NCBI GenBank assembly: GCA_964572825.1
Contig: CAZNGS010000010.1
Location: 26,303-90,302, forward strand
DNA length: 64,000 nt
Origin: CAYVBE01 sp964572825
GTDB taxonomy: Bacteria > Planctomycetota > Brocadiia > SM23-32
Direction of reading: 5' to 3'
The translations under genes were made by a program, and so were the position numbers. Of this stretch, positions 36,772 through 46,526 are shown piece after piece. Under the pieces are notes generated by a model that was given only the letters and a program-made list of their open reading frames with translations, made no database searches and was not told the DNA's origin. The first letter of the stretch is position 1. The number at the start of each line of letters is the position of its first letter.

Positions 36772-37803
36772 ATGAATCCGAAGCTGCCCCTGATAGCCAT
36801 CAGCGTGGGCGATCCCGCCGGCATCGGCGCCGAGATCACCGCCAGGGCCCTGGATGTGCAGGATATCTACGACATCTGCCGCCCGCTGGCGGTGGCGGCC
36901 ATCGACGTGATGAACGAAGCCATTCGGTTCTCGGGGCTCGACCTGGAAACACGGGCCGTCGGGGCACCACAGCAGGGCGTGTACGAGCGGGGAACCATAG
37001 ACGTCCTGGACCTGGATAACGTAGATATGGACGCGCTGGAATACGGCCAGGTCTCGGCCATGTGCGGCAGGGCCTCCTTCGAGTACATCACGACCGTCAT
37101 CGAGCTGGCCCTGCAGGGGAAGGTTGATGCCACCGCGACGGGTCCGATCCACAAGGAGGCTCTCGCCGCCGCAGGGCTCAAGTATCCCGGTCACACGGAG
37201 ATATACGCCGACCTGACGGACACGCGCGACTACGCCATGATGCTGGCGGACGGGGACTTCCGGGTCGTGCACGTCTCGACGCACGTGGCGCTGCGGGAGG
37301 CCTGCGACCTGGTGAAAAAGGACCGCGTGCTCAAGGTCATCGAGCTGGGCCAGGACGCTTTGGAGCGCATGGGCATCGACGAGCCCCGGATAGGCGTGGC
37401 GGGCCTCAACCCCCACTGCGGGGAGGGCGGTCTGTTCGGCACCGAGGAGCAGGACGAAATCACCCCCGCCATCCAGGAGGCCGGGTCGAGGGGAATCAAC
37501 GTGGAGGGTCCGGTCCCCTCGGACACGGTTTTCAGCAAGCTACGCGGGGGGCAATACGACATCGTGGTAGCCATGTACCACGATCAGGGCCACATCGCCA
37601 CGAAGCTGATGGGATTCCAGTACGACCGGAAGACGGACACGTGGCTTTCCATCTCCGGTGTCAACGTTACCCTGGGGCTACCGATCATCCGCGCCTCGGT
37701 GGACCACGGCGTGGCGTTCGGAAAAGCCGGCGAAGGGCGGGCCAACCCCGAAAGCATGATTCAGGCACTGAAGATGTCCGCCATGTTTGCCTCCGGTCGG
37801 TAA
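36772..37803 (+). CDS. pdxA2: PdxA2-type 4-phospho-acid-sugar dehydrogenase
   Basis: The product is a 343-residue NAD-dependent dehydrogenase of the PdxA family. The start reads ISVGDPAGIGAEIT; His residues in YPGHTEIY (141), HVSTHVAL (171), GLNPHCGEGG (215) and MYHDQGH (270) fit the metal and substrate site. The DUF1537 kinase 66 nt upstream marks it as the PdxA2 branch (D-threonate/D-erythronate 4-phosphate oxidation and decarboxylation) rather than pyridoxine synthesis. A GAGGAG site precedes the ATG. The assignment depends on context because PdxA and PdxA2 are similar. Confidence 0.82.
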   Translation: MNPKLPLIAISVGDPAGIGAEITARALDVQDIYDICRPLAVAAIDVMNEAIRFSGLDLETRAVGAPQQGVYERGTIDVLDLDNVDMDALEYGQVSAMCGRASFEYITTVIELALQGKVDATATGPIHKEALAAAGLKYPGHTEIYADLTDTRDYAMMLADGDFRVVHVSTHVALREACDLVKKDRVLKVIELGQDALERMGIDEPRIGVAGLNPHCGEGGLFGTEEQDEITPAIQEAGSRGINVEGPVPSDTVFSKLRGGQYDIVVAMYHDQGHIATKLMGFQYDRKTDTWLSISGVNVTLGLPIIRASVDHGVAFGKAGEGRANPESMIQALKMSAMFASGR

Positions 37804-37943
37804 CACGGGGTTGCCTCCCCGGATTGTGCACCATTCAGGAAAATCCAAATGAAGTTCCGACGCCCTGGAGAACCGGCGCTCCCCAGGATGCTGGCCGCCG
37901 CGACAGCGACAGTCCTCGGACAAGGGTGTGCGGGAGAAGGCGC

Positions 37944-38846
37944 ATGATCCATCTCGGCTGTTGTGCGTTCAATTTCGGCGACTACCCGCTGGAGGATTCC
38001 CTCCGGCTGGTGCACGAGCTGGGGTTTCATTTCGCCGATGTCGGCCTGGGGCAGATTGACCTGCGTGTCGCGTTAACCGAGCCGGAACAGGAGGCCAGGC
38101 GGGTGGGCCAACTGGCGGAGCGCCACAAGCTCCAGCTCGTCGAGTTTTTCGTGTGCGCCGTGCCCGTGGATGGAGAGGGCGTTGCGCCGAACGAGCCGGC
38201 GCCCGGCCTGCGAGCGCGGATGTTGGAACAGTTCAGGGCTATCTGTCGGTTCGCGGCGGCCGCCGGCTTCGACAGCGTAATGGGCGTGCCCGGCCGGCCG
38301 CGGGACGAACTGGGCGAACGGGGCTCATGGGAGACCTCGGTAGAAACGCTCAACACGATGGTCTCGATAGCCGGGGACGAGGGAATCAGGTTCAACATTG
38401 AACCGCACAAGGACTCGATCGTCGAAAAGCCACAGGACGCGCTCCGGCTGGCACGCGAGGTCGAGGGGCTCACGTACACGCTGGATTACGCGCATTTTGC
38501 CGGGCAGGGCATCCCCCAGAAAGACGCAATGGCGCTCCACGAGTTCACGGCGCACATGCACGGAAAACAGGCCCGGCGGGGTTACATGAAATCGTTCTTT
38601 CACACGGGCACGATCGACTTCGAACCGATACTGAGGGATTTGACGCGGCGACAATGGGACGGCGTCATCGCCATGGAATGCATGGGCGGGGCAAGCGATG
38701 ATCCAGACGTGCCAGAGCCTGCTTACCGCGAGGTCTCGATCGAGTGGGAGGTCCTGGGCCCCGAGCCGGGCCTGGTGAGTCGCCCGGCGATCCAGACCGC
38801 CGTTCTGGCTTACGAGATCGAAAGGACGCTTGAACGTATCGGCTGA
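37944..38846 (+). CDS. TIM-barrel sugar phosphate isomerase/epimerase-like protein
   Basis: The product is a 300-residue protein of the AP-endonuclease-2-type TIM-barrel family. Landmarks are FNIEPHKDSIVEKP, YTLDYAHFAGQG, FTAHMHGKQARRG and VIAMECMGGASDD, which carry the Glu/His/Asp metal ligands of sugar epimerases. ATG 37944 follows GGAG. A 140-nt gap after pdxA2 contains no visible gene. It is probably a 3-epimerase or keto-isomerase for a sugar acid. Substrate unknown. Confidence 0.75.
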   Translation: MIHLGCCAFNFGDYPLEDSLRLVHELGFHFADVGLGQIDLRVALTEPEQEARRVGQLAERHKLQLVEFFVCAVPVDGEGVAPNEPAPGLRARMLEQFRAICRFAAAAGFDSVMGVPGRPRDELGERGSWETSVETLNTMVSIAGDEGIRFNIEPHKDSIVEKPQDALRLAREVEGLTYTLDYAHFAGQGIPQKDAMALHEFTAHMHGKQARRGYMKSFFHTGTIDFEPILRDLTRRQWDGVIAMECMGGASDDPDVPEPAYREVSIEWEVLGPEPGLVSRPAIQTAVLAYEIERTLERIG

Positions 38847-38862
38847 TACCGGGAGAGCAACA

Positions 38863-39867
38863 ATGGAGTATGTCACGCTTGGGCGGACGGGAGTGAAGGT
38901 TTCAGAACTGTGTTTCGGCACCATGACATTTGGCCGCGAGGCCGACGAGGAGATGTCCGCGGCTCTGTTCCGCCGGTGCCGCCGGGCGGGGATCAACTTC
39001 TTCGACTGCGCCAACGTCTACGCCGAGGGCCGCTCGGAGGAAATCCTGGGTGAACTGATCCGCGACTGTCGGGACGAGTTGGTCATCACCTCCAAAGTGG
39101 GCATGGGCAGCGGGAAGGAGCCGAACGAAAGAGGCCTTTCGCGTCGTCACATCATGCAGCAGGTGGAGCTGTCCCTCGCCCGGCTGGGCACTGACTGGCT
39201 GGACGTGTACTTCTGCCACTGCGAAGACCCGGCGACGCCCCTGCAGGAGACCCTCCGGGCCATGGACGACCTGGTGCGTCAGGGCAAGGTCCGCTACGTG
39301 GGCGTGAGCAACTGGCCCGCCTGGCGCGTGGCGCGGGCACTCGGTGACGCGGAACGGCTCGGGCTGAACCCGGTGCACATTCTACAGCCCATGTACAGCC
39401 TGGCGAAGCGCAGCGCCGAGATCGAGATACTGCCCCTGGCGTACGCGGAGCGGCTGGCCGTCATTTCGTACAGCCCTCTGGGCGGAGGCCTTTTGACGGG
39501 CAAATACTCCGGCCGCGCCGAGCCGGAGGAGGGGCGGCTGACCTGGCACGAGGGCTACGCGGAGCGTTACGGGCGGCCGGAGTACCGAGAGGTGGCGGAG
39601 AGATTCTGCGCCTGCGCGCAGGAAACGGGCCTGCATCCGGTGACGCTGGCTGTCGCCTGGGTGAAGTCCCATCCCGCAGTAACGGCCCCAATTATCGGCG
39701 CCCGAAACCTGGAGCAGCTGGAGCCGTCCCTGGCGGCCGCCGACTACCAGATGTCCGCCGCTCAGTGGCAGGAGATATCCGACCTGACGCCCCCCGTGCC
39801 GGTGGCCACGGACCGCGACGAGGAACGGGAGGATCGGTATCGCTGGGTGCTGGAGTGCATGGCCTGA
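38863..39867 (+). CDS. aldo/keto reductase
   Basis: The product is 334 residues with the AKR barrel and catalytic tetrad pattern: FFDCANVYAEG (Asp, Tyr), VITSKVG (Lys) and VYFCHCED (His). It starts as usual with LGRTGVKVSELCFGTM. It would oxidise or reduce a sugar or aldehyde with NADP(H); examples of the family act as L-fucose and galactose dehydrogenases. ATG 38863 is preceded by GGGAGA. It lies 16 nt after the TIM-barrel gene. Confidence 0.88.
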   Translation: MEYVTLGRTGVKVSELCFGTMTFGREADEEMSAALFRRCRRAGINFFDCANVYAEGRSEEILGELIRDCRDELVITSKVGMGSGKEPNERGLSRRHIMQQVELSLARLGTDWLDVYFCHCEDPATPLQETLRAMDDLVRQGKVRYVGVSNWPAWRVARALGDAERLGLNPVHILQPMYSLAKRSAEIEILPLAYAERLAVISYSPLGGGLLTGKYSGRAEPEEGRLTWHEGYAERYGRPEYREVAERFCACAQETGLHPVTLAVAWVKSHPAVTAPIIGARNLEQLEPSLAAADYQMSAAQWQEISDLTPPVPVATDRDEEREDRYRWVLECMA

Positions 39868-39898
39868 CCAACAGACCCATTCTCGCGAAAGGGTATCG

Positions 39899-40978
39899 AT
39901 GGGCAAGGACGATCTCATACAGGTCGGAATCGTAGGCGCCGGTCGCGTGGGCGTGGACTGGCACCTGCCGGACATCCGGGAGGCCGGCGGCGGGGTGATG
40001 GCCCTCGCCGACTGCGTGCCGGGCCGGGCTGCCCGCTATGCCGAGCAGTCGGAAGTCCCCCACGCCTTCGAGGATTACCACGAGTTGCTGGAGATGCCGG
40101 GGGTGGAGATCGTGGCCGTGTGCACGCCGCCGGTAAGCCACGAAGAGATCGCCGTGGCGGCATTCGAGGCGGGCAAGCACGTTTACCTGGAGAAACCGCC
40201 CGCGATGAACGAGGCGGAGATGGTCCGCATCACCCGGGCCGGCCACGAGGCGGAGAGGCTGCTTTTCTCCGGTTCCAACAACATCTACAACAATAAAGAG
40301 CAGACCCTCAAGAGGCTGATCGATGGGAGGCAACTGGGTGATCTCTACGCCGTGGAGTGCACCAAGCTGTGGCGACGGAACATTCCCAAGGGCTGGCACC
40401 GCCGCAGGGCGATTTCCGGCGGCGGGCCGGGGATGGACTCCGCTCCACACCGGTTGGACCTCGTCCTCTACCTTCTCGACACACCCGGGCCGGTTTCCGT
40501 CACCGCGCGGACCTACGACCGCTTCCGGCACCTGGAGCCGCCCCGCAGCGGGTACCTGGTCCGCGACGCCGAGGAGGGAATCGACATGGGCCCGGACGTC
40601 TCCGAGGTGGAAGACTTCTTGACAGCCTTCATCCAGTTCGACAACGGCGTTACGTGCACCTTGCGCGACACCGCTGTCGCCCACGGAGAGGAACACCGGC
40701 AATTCCGGGTCTTCGGAAGCCAGGCGGGCGCCACGCTCGACCCACCGATGATCTATAGCACGCTGGGCGACGGGACGCTGACGGACACCGGGCTCGGGGT
40801 GCCGGAGGACCCCTCCGGGGCGCACGTGAATGCGTACAGGCATTTCTTCCGGTGCATCCGGGAGGGGCGTGATAGGACCGCCAGCCCGGGGGAGCGGAGC
40901 ATTGTGCTCATGCGGATCGTGGACGCGATATACGAGTCCGCCGCGAACGGAGGCCGCCAGGTTCAATTCGAGGGATAA
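39899..40978 (+). CDS. Gfo/Idh/MocA-family oxidoreductase
   Basis: The product is 359 residues. The Rossmann motif GIVGAGRVG leads to a typical EKPPAMNEAEM (catalytic Lys in EKP) and GMDSAPHRLDLVLYLLD near the substrate site. Members oxidise inositol or sugar hydroxyls with bound NAD. AAAGGG precedes ATG 39899. It clusters with the FAD oxidoreductase and sulfatase as part of the carbohydrate-processing set. Confidence 0.85.
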   Translation: MGKDDLIQVGIVGAGRVGVDWHLPDIREAGGGVMALADCVPGRAARYAEQSEVPHAFEDYHELLEMPGVEIVAVCTPPVSHEEIAVAAFEAGKHVYLEKPPAMNEAEMVRITRAGHEAERLLFSGSNNIYNNKEQTLKRLIDGRQLGDLYAVECTKLWRRNIPKGWHRRRAISGGGPGMDSAPHRLDLVLYLLDTPGPVSVTARTYDRFRHLEPPRSGYLVRDAEEGIDMGPDVSEVEDFLTAFIQFDNGVTCTLRDTAVAHGEEHRQFRVFGSQAGATLDPPMIYSTLGDGTLTDTGLGVPEDPSGAHVNAYRHFFRCIREGRDRTASPGERSIVLMRIVDAIYESAANGGRQVQFEG

Positions 40979-41019
40979 CTGTTTTGCGCAGCGGGATTTG
41001 ACCTGAAGGACAGGGGAGT

Positions 41020-42348
41020 ATGCATGTTGACCGACTGAGGCGGTTCATCCCTGAAGGAGGGGAGAAGTACGAGGTCATCGTTGCCGGTGGCGGACCGGCC
41101 GGCCTCGGCGCGGCCTGGGCGGCCGCCCGGCAGGGCGCCCGCACACTCCTGCTGGAGGCGCGGAGCTTCTTCGGCGGCGTGGCCCAGCTCGGCCTCTGGA
41201 TGCCCATGAACCGCATGTTCGACCGCGGGAACAGCCGGGGCGGTGTCCACGAGGCATTTATCAACATTCTTGAGGCCTTCGGGCCGGATGCCTGTGTGCC
41301 CGGCATCGAGAACAACATCGCGAAGGACGGGCTGGACATCCATCCCGATTACCTGCGGCCGGCCGCTTATGAGCTGCTCGAACAGGTGGGCTGCCACTAT
41401 CGCCTGCTGTCGCCGGTAACCGGTGTGATTGGGCAGCACGGAGGGATTGCGGGCGTAGAGGTCGTGGGCAAGGACGGCCTGCGGCGGTTTTTCGCCGACG
41501 TCGTGGTCGATTGCACCGGTGACGGAGACGTGGCCTATCACGCGGGCGTGCCCATGGAGAAGGGCGGCGCCGACGGCAGAATGATGCCCACCTCCCTCTC
41601 GTTCGCCCTGTCCAATGTGGACGCAGACGCGGTGCTGGAGGACGCGAACACTCCGGAGCGGCGGGAGGAGTTCCACCAGATCATCCGCCAGGCCCACAGG
41701 GAGGGTTACTCCACCGCCGAATGGTACTTCTTCGACAGGACGACGGTGCCCGGCACGGTGTCGGTCAACAACGGCGGTCCCCGGGAAACCTGGGCTGGAA
41801 TGCTGGACGGCACGCGCGTGCAGGACCTGGTGCTCGCAGATCGCCTCGGCGTGCGAATCGCGGTGGACTTCGTCCGGATCGCGCGCGACAAGAAGCTTCG
41901 CGGCATGGAGCAGTGTTCGCTGATGCGCGTTAGCCCGCATCCCGGTGTGCGGGAGACGCGGCGCATGGTGGGCGAATACGTGCTGGGCGCCGAGGACGTG
42001 ATCAAGGGAACGGAATTCGAGGACACGGTTCTTCTGCGCTACGCCAACCAGATCGACAGCCAGAACCTGGAGATCCACCAGGAAACCACCTACGCGCACG
42101 AGTTCCCCTACCGTTGCCTGCTGCCGGCCGAGGTGGACGGCCTTCTGGTGGCCGGCCGCTGCGCGTCGCTCTCACAGGTGGCGCACGCCGCAGCCCGAAG
42201 CATGGGCAACATGATGGGCATGGGACAGGCCGCTGGCGTGGCGGCGGCGCTGGCCGCCGAGCACAGCGTCCGGCCTCGGGATGTGGACGTGCCCGAGGTC
42301 CAGCGCAGGCTGACCGGAATGGATGTAGACATCGGCCGCACTGCTTGA
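41020..42348 (+). CDS. FAD-dependent oxidoreductase (PF12831 type)
   Basis: The product is 442 residues. The N-terminal dinucleotide-binding motif is VIVAGGGPAGLGAAWAAARQG, followed by FFGGVAQLGLW; VVDCTGDGDVAYHAG and, near the C-terminus, LLVAGRCASLSQVAHAAARSMGNMMGMGQAAG complete the FAD site. This family is frequent in PVC polysaccharide loci, but its reaction is undefined. ATG 41020 overlaps the end of an AGGGGAG motif; AAGGA at 41006-41010 is the better-placed ribosome-binding site. Confidence 0.8.
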   Translation: MHVDRLRRFIPEGGEKYEVIVAGGGPAGLGAAWAAARQGARTLLLEARSFFGGVAQLGLWMPMNRMFDRGNSRGGVHEAFINILEAFGPDACVPGIENNIAKDGLDIHPDYLRPAAYELLEQVGCHYRLLSPVTGVIGQHGGIAGVEVVGKDGLRRFFADVVVDCTGDGDVAYHAGVPMEKGGADGRMMPTSLSFALSNVDADAVLEDANTPERREEFHQIIRQAHREGYSTAEWYFFDRTTVPGTVSVNNGGPRETWAGMLDGTRVQDLVLADRLGVRIAVDFVRIARDKKLRGMEQCSLMRVSPHPGVRETRRMVGEYVLGAEDVIKGTEFEDTVLLRYANQIDSQNLEIHQETTYAHEFPYRCLLPAEVDGLLVAGRCASLSQVAHAAARSMGNMMGMGQAAGVAAALAAEHSVRPRDVDVPEVQRRLTGMDVDIGRTA

Positions 42349-42374
42349 TGCTTCAGACGGAAGGCGGAGGCTTT

Positions 42375-44054
42375 ATGAGTTTCTCTCGACGTGACTTCTT
42401 GAAGGGTTCCGGTGCCGTTGCCGCCGGCGCGCTGCTGCAGACCGGCTGTGCGTGGAGTCGTTCCGGCGGCACCGACAGGCCACGGCCGAACATCGTGGTG
42501 ATTTTCTCCGACGAGGCGGCCCCGGGGTATCTCGGCCGCTACGCCGGCGACTTCCTCACGCCGAAGCTCGACTCTCTCGCCGCGGAGGGCGTGCGGTTCA
42601 ACCAGGCATACTGCACCGCCTCGGTCTGCGCGCCGAGCCGCTTCTCGGTCTTCACGGGCCAGTATCCCGGGCGCTCAACACACCCGGGGTTCCTCGGCAG
42701 CCAGCCGGTCACCCGGCCGTACTGCATCACCTGGAACCCGGGCATCACCCTGGAGACCCCGACCGTCGCCCGGTTCCTGTCGGAGGCCGGCTATTACACC
42801 GGCTTCGTCGGCAAATGGGGCGTGACGCTGGCCGATAGCAACGAGGATTGGGACATTCCCCGCTTCAGCCGGGACGACGATCCTGACGATCCGGAGGTCA
42901 ACCGCAGGCTGCGCCGTCACCAGGAAATCTACCAGGAGCGCATCAAGCGCACCGGCGGTTTCGAGTACGCGGCCAGCGTGATGGCCGGAAACCGCAAACA
43001 CCCGCTCCCCCATTTCAATTTCCACCCCTTCGAGTGGATGACCCGGGGAGCGCTGGATTTCATCGAGGAAGCCGCCGCGGGCGACCGACCGTTCTTCCTC
43101 TACACCGCTCCCACGGCCACGCACGGCCCGGACCACGCCAGGGAATTCGGCGTCGACCCCCGTTACACGCCGGAGGGAAAACGGGAAAGGCCGTTCACGT
43201 GCTACCCCTCGCGGGAAAGCCTGCGTCGGAGGCTGCTGAACGCCGACATGCCGGTGGACTACGAGCACTGCGGCATGCTCTACCTGGACGAGCACGTGGG
43301 GGCCATTCTGGCCAAACTCCGGGAGGTCGGCGCGGCGGCGAATACGCTGGTGATCTACGTTCCCGATCACAACGTGGAGCCGGGCAAGGCCACCTGCTTC
43401 CAGCGGGGCGTGCACGTGCCCATGCTCATGCGTTGGCCCGGACGGATTCCGGCCGGCGCCGTGACGGACGAGATGGTTCAGATCACCGACATACTGCCCA
43501 CCTGCCTGGAAGCGGCCGGGGCGTCCCCGCCGCCGGGCTATCGCGGGGACGGCCGCAGCGTCTTGCGCGCCGCGCGCGGCGGCTCCCTGTCCGGACGCGA
43601 CCACCTCTACTTCGAGATCGGCGTGGCGCGCGCGGTTTTGAAGGGGCGTTACAAATACATCGCGTACCGTTACCGCGCCGAAGCCCTGCGGCAGATGAAG
43701 AGCGGCGAGGTGGACGTGGCCCTCGATCAAATGGAGAGCCCCCGGCAGGGCCATTCGTCCGTTGCGATCCGGTATTTCCCGCACTATTTCGACCCGGACC
43801 AGCTTTACGACCTGGCGCGGGACCCCTACGAGCAGCACAACCTGGCCGGCGATCCACGCTACGCCGACGTGCTGGCCGACGTGAGGGCGACCCTGAAAGC
43901 GAAGTTGGAGACGTTCCGTCATCCGTACGACCTTGCCGTGCCCGAGTTCATGAACTCGGAGCGCTTTGAGCAACTGGTTGAGGCCCGCCGGGCCCTGGGC
44001 ACCAGCCACGTGGGCTGGTGGGACCAGAGCTTCGTGTGGCCCCCGGAGGAGTAG
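42375..44054 (+). CDS. arylsulfatase-type sulfatase with Tat/lipoprotein signal
   Basis: The product is 559 residues. It has a twin-arginine start (SRRDFLKG) and a lipobox-like LLQTGC (Cys 25), so it is probably exported folded and lipidated. The sulfatase signature is Cys 85 in CAPSR, the cysteine converted to formylglycine. SDEAAPGYLGRYAG, YVPDHN and VPMLMRWPGRIPAG fit the metal-binding and core strands. It releases sulfate from a polysaccharide or glycan substrate. No maturase for formylglycine is present in the window. GGCGGAGG precedes ATG 42375. Confidence 0.88.
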   Translation: MSFSRRDFLKGSGAVAAGALLQTGCAWSRSGGTDRPRPNIVVIFSDEAAPGYLGRYAGDFLTPKLDSLAAEGVRFNQAYCTASVCAPSRFSVFTGQYPGRSTHPGFLGSQPVTRPYCITWNPGITLETPTVARFLSEAGYYTGFVGKWGVTLADSNEDWDIPRFSRDDDPDDPEVNRRLRRHQEIYQERIKRTGGFEYAASVMAGNRKHPLPHFNFHPFEWMTRGALDFIEEAAAGDRPFFLYTAPTATHGPDHAREFGVDPRYTPEGKRERPFTCYPSRESLRRRLLNADMPVDYEHCGMLYLDEHVGAILAKLREVGAAANTLVIYVPDHNVEPGKATCFQRGVHVPMLMRWPGRIPAGAVTDEMVQITDILPTCLEAAGASPPPGYRGDGRSVLRAARGGSLSGRDHLYFEIGVARAVLKGRYKYIAYRYRAEALRQMKSGEVDVALDQMESPRQGHSSVAIRYFPHYFDPDQLYDLARDPYEQHNLAGDPRYADVLADVRATLKAKLETFRHPYDLAVPEFMNSERFEQLVEARRALGTSHVGWWDQSFVWPPEE

Positions 44055-44095
44055 ATGACGCAGTGCGGGGAGGCGCTTATGCTGCCCGCCTGCGC

Positions 44096-44130
44096 AGCGA
44101 ATCACAGAGGCCGAAAACACAGGGGGACGG
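44096..44130 (+). repeat. half element related to the CACAGAG repeat
   Basis: The stretch AATCACAGAGGCCGAAAACA continues into CAGGGGG and resembles the left arm of the inverted repeat at 3632 with a few inserted bases. It lies just upstream of the FGGY kinase start and partly overlaps its leader. Confidence 0.3.
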
Positions 44131-44134
44131 ACAC

Positions 44135-45646
44135 ATGACGCCGGAGAAAAACTGCATGCTCGCGCACGATGTCGGCACCAGCGCGACGAAAAGCTCCGTC
44201 GTGGCAGCGGACGGCCGCGTCCTGGCCTCGGAGAGCACGCCTCACGAGACGCATTCGCCCCATCCCGGTTGGGCGGAGCAAGACGCCCTGGACTGGTGGA
44301 ACGGAGTGTGCCGCAATACCCGGGGCCTCCTTGAGGAAAGACCCCGCCTCGCGGGGCGCATTGCCGCGATAGGTGTCAGCGGCCAGATGCTGGGGTGTCT
44401 GCCGCTGGATGGCGCCGGCTGCCCGTTGCGGCGCAGCATGATTCACTCAGACGGCCGCGCATCGGCGCAGCGCGACGAGATCGAGCGGCGGATCGGCGGC
44501 GAAAGACTCTACGAGACCACCGGGAACATCCTGGACCCGCATTCTCCCCTGTGCAAGATACTGTGGCTGAAGATCAACGAGCCGGACATCTACGGGCAGA
44601 CCGCCCGGTTGGTGCAGTCCAAGGACTACGTGGTCGGCCGCATGGTGGGACGCTTTGAGTCCACCGATTACTCGGACGCCGCGCACGCGCAATGGATCGA
44701 CATCAGTCGCGGTGAATACGCGGAGGACATCCTGGGGGAACTGGACATCGACCCTGCCAGGTTCCCCCCGCTGCACGCGGCCGTGGACGTGGTGGGAGAA
44801 CTGGACGAGGAGGCCGCCGGTGCGCTGGGACTGCCCTCGGGCATACCCGTGGTGGCGGGGGGGGGCGATGGCTCGTGCGCCACGGTCGGGGCGGGCGCAG
44901 TGCGCCCGGCGGACGCGTATTGCTGCATCGGAACGACGGCGTGGGTGGCGCTGACCGCCGCCGAACCGATCATCGACCCCCGGGGCCGCATCTTCAACCT
45001 CACGTCCCTGGACGGGGAGACCTGCGGCGTATTCGGCACCGTCAAATCCGCCGGCGCTTCGGTCGATTGGGCGATGGACCTGCTCGGCGAAGAAACCTTC
45101 GACCGTTTCGACGAACTGCTGGAAAATGCCACGCCGGGCAGCGACGGCCTGATCTTTCTTCCATACCTGGAGGGCGAACGCTCGCCCATCTACGACTCGA
45201 ACGCGCGCGGCGTTTTCTTCGGAATCCATACCGCACATCGGCGGCATCATTTCCTGCGCGCAACCATCGAGGGCGTCTCTTATGCCTTGAGGAGCTGCCT
45301 CGACGTGATGCGGGAGTCCATCGATGTGCCTGCCCTGCGACTGATCGGCGGGGGCGGACAGTCGGCCGCATGGCAGCAGATTCTGGCCGACGTGTGCAAC
45401 TTGAAGGTGCAGACGCTGACCACCCGTTCGGCCGACGCCACCTCGGTGGGCGCTGCGCTGGCCGCCGGCGTGGGGGTGGGCCTGTTTGAGGACCTTGCCG
45501 AGGCGACCGAGACGATCGCGGTCGTCGAAGAGCGCGCCCCCCGTGCGGAGACGGTCAGAACCTACAAACGGCTCTTCCAGGTGTACATGGACCTGTATCC
45601 GGCGCTGAAGCCGGTCTTCCCACGGCTGGAGGAAAGCAGGAGCTGA
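44135..45646 (+). CDS. FGGY-family carbohydrate kinase (xylulokinase-like)
   Basis: The product is 503 residues. FGGY landmarks are DVGTSATKSSVV (phosphate 1), GVSGQMLGCLPLD, AGGGDGSCATVGAG and the adenosine site GGGGQSAAWQQILAD. The substrate loop near HSDGRA differs from xylulokinase (usually WNDQR), so the sugar is uncertain; L-fuculose, L-xylulose or a similar ketose is possible. It would phosphorylate the ketose made by one of the two isomerase-like proteins. ATG 44135 is 80 nt after the sulfatase gene. Confidence 0.82.
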   Translation: MTPEKNCMLAHDVGTSATKSSVVAADGRVLASESTPHETHSPHPGWAEQDALDWWNGVCRNTRGLLEERPRLAGRIAAIGVSGQMLGCLPLDGAGCPLRRSMIHSDGRASAQRDEIERRIGGERLYETTGNILDPHSPLCKILWLKINEPDIYGQTARLVQSKDYVVGRMVGRFESTDYSDAAHAQWIDISRGEYAEDILGELDIDPARFPPLHAAVDVVGELDEEAAGALGLPSGIPVVAGGGDGSCATVGAGAVRPADAYCCIGTTAWVALTAAEPIIDPRGRIFNLTSLDGETCGVFGTVKSAGASVDWAMDLLGEETFDRFDELLENATPGSDGLIFLPYLEGERSPIYDSNARGVFFGIHTAHRRHHFLRATIEGVSYALRSCLDVMRESIDVPALRLIGGGGQSAAWQQILADVCNLKVQTLTTRSADATSVGAALAAGVGVGLFEDLAEATETIAVVEERAPRAETVRTYKRLFQVYMDLYPALKPVFPRLEESRS

Positions 45647-45671
45647 TCATCAGGGAAAGGAGCGCGACACA

Positions 45672-46511
45672 ATGACCGCCCGGAGCGACTTCCGTTACTG
45701 CCTGAACACCAGCACGATCCGCGCATGTGAGCTGGGTGTGGAAGAGGAAATAAAGGCCGTCGCAGATGCCGGCTACGACGGCATAGAGCTGTGGGTCAGA
45801 GAGCTGGACGCCTACCTGAACGAGGGCGGGGACCTGGGCACATTGCGGGCCCTGCTCGAGGATAACGGGCTGGCCGTGCCGAACCTGATCGCCTTCTTCC
45901 AGTGGGGCATCCCCGATGAAGATGCCCGGCGAGACCAACTGGATGATGCGCGCCGTGTCTTCCAGATGGCGGCCGACGTTGGCTGCCCGGGAGTCGCCGC
46001 GCCGCCGACCGGCATCGGCGACATGGAAGATATGCCGCTGGTGGAGATCGCGGATCGATACGCCGAGCTGGCGGCGATCGGTGCGAACTTCGGCGTTACG
46101 CCGATCCTCGAGTTCTGGGGACACGCGAAGAAGCTGGGCACTCTGGACGAAACCGTGCGGGTGCTGCGGGCGGCCGACGTGGCCGGAGGTTCTCTGCTGG
46201 CGGACGTGTTCCACATGGCCAGGGGCGGCAGCGACTTCGGCCAACTGGCGGAATTGAGGCCATCTGAACTCGGCCTGTTCCACGTCAACGATTACCTTGC
46301 CGAGCCGCCGGTCGCCCGGCAGAGCGACAGCCAGAGGGTGTGGCCGGGCGACGGGGTGGCGCCGTTCGGGCAGATCGTCAACGCCCTCGACCGGATCGGC
46401 TACACGGGGATGATGTCGCTGGAGCTGTTCAAGGACAGCTACGCCGAGCGGGGCATTGAGGCCTGTCTGCGCACCGGCATCCAGAAAATGCGCAGCGCGC
46501 TGCGCGTTTGA
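45672..46511 (+). CDS. TIM-barrel sugar phosphate isomerase/epimerase-like protein
   Basis: The product is 279 residues of the AP-endonuclease-2-type family (GYDGIELWVRELD, ILEFWGHAKKLGTLDETV, SLLADVFHMARGG, FHVNDYLAEPP, GMMSLELF). Those positions provide the usual Glu, Asp and His metal ligands. It has an AAAGGAG ribosome-binding site. It is the last gene of the catabolic block and is followed by a hairpin. Similar proteins epimerise keto-sugars. Confidence 0.78.
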   Translation: MTARSDFRYCLNTSTIRACELGVEEEIKAVADAGYDGIELWVRELDAYLNEGGDLGTLRALLEDNGLAVPNLIAFFQWGIPDEDARRDQLDDARRVFQMAADVGCPGVAAPPTGIGDMEDMPLVEIADRYAELAAIGANFGVTPILEFWGHAKKLGTLDETVRVLRAADVAGGSLLADVFHMARGGSDFGQLAELRPSELGLFHVNDYLAEPPVARQSDSQRVWPGDGVAPFGQIVNALDRIGYTGMMSLELFKDSYAERGIEACLRTGIQKMRSALRV

Positions 46512-46526
46512 CGGCGGAGATCAACT

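Noticed and set aside
42375..44054. Sulfatase maturation enzyme encoded nearby
   Set aside because: The only radical SAM genes here are the glycyl-radical activase and the isoprenoid-locus enzyme; neither has the maturase pattern.
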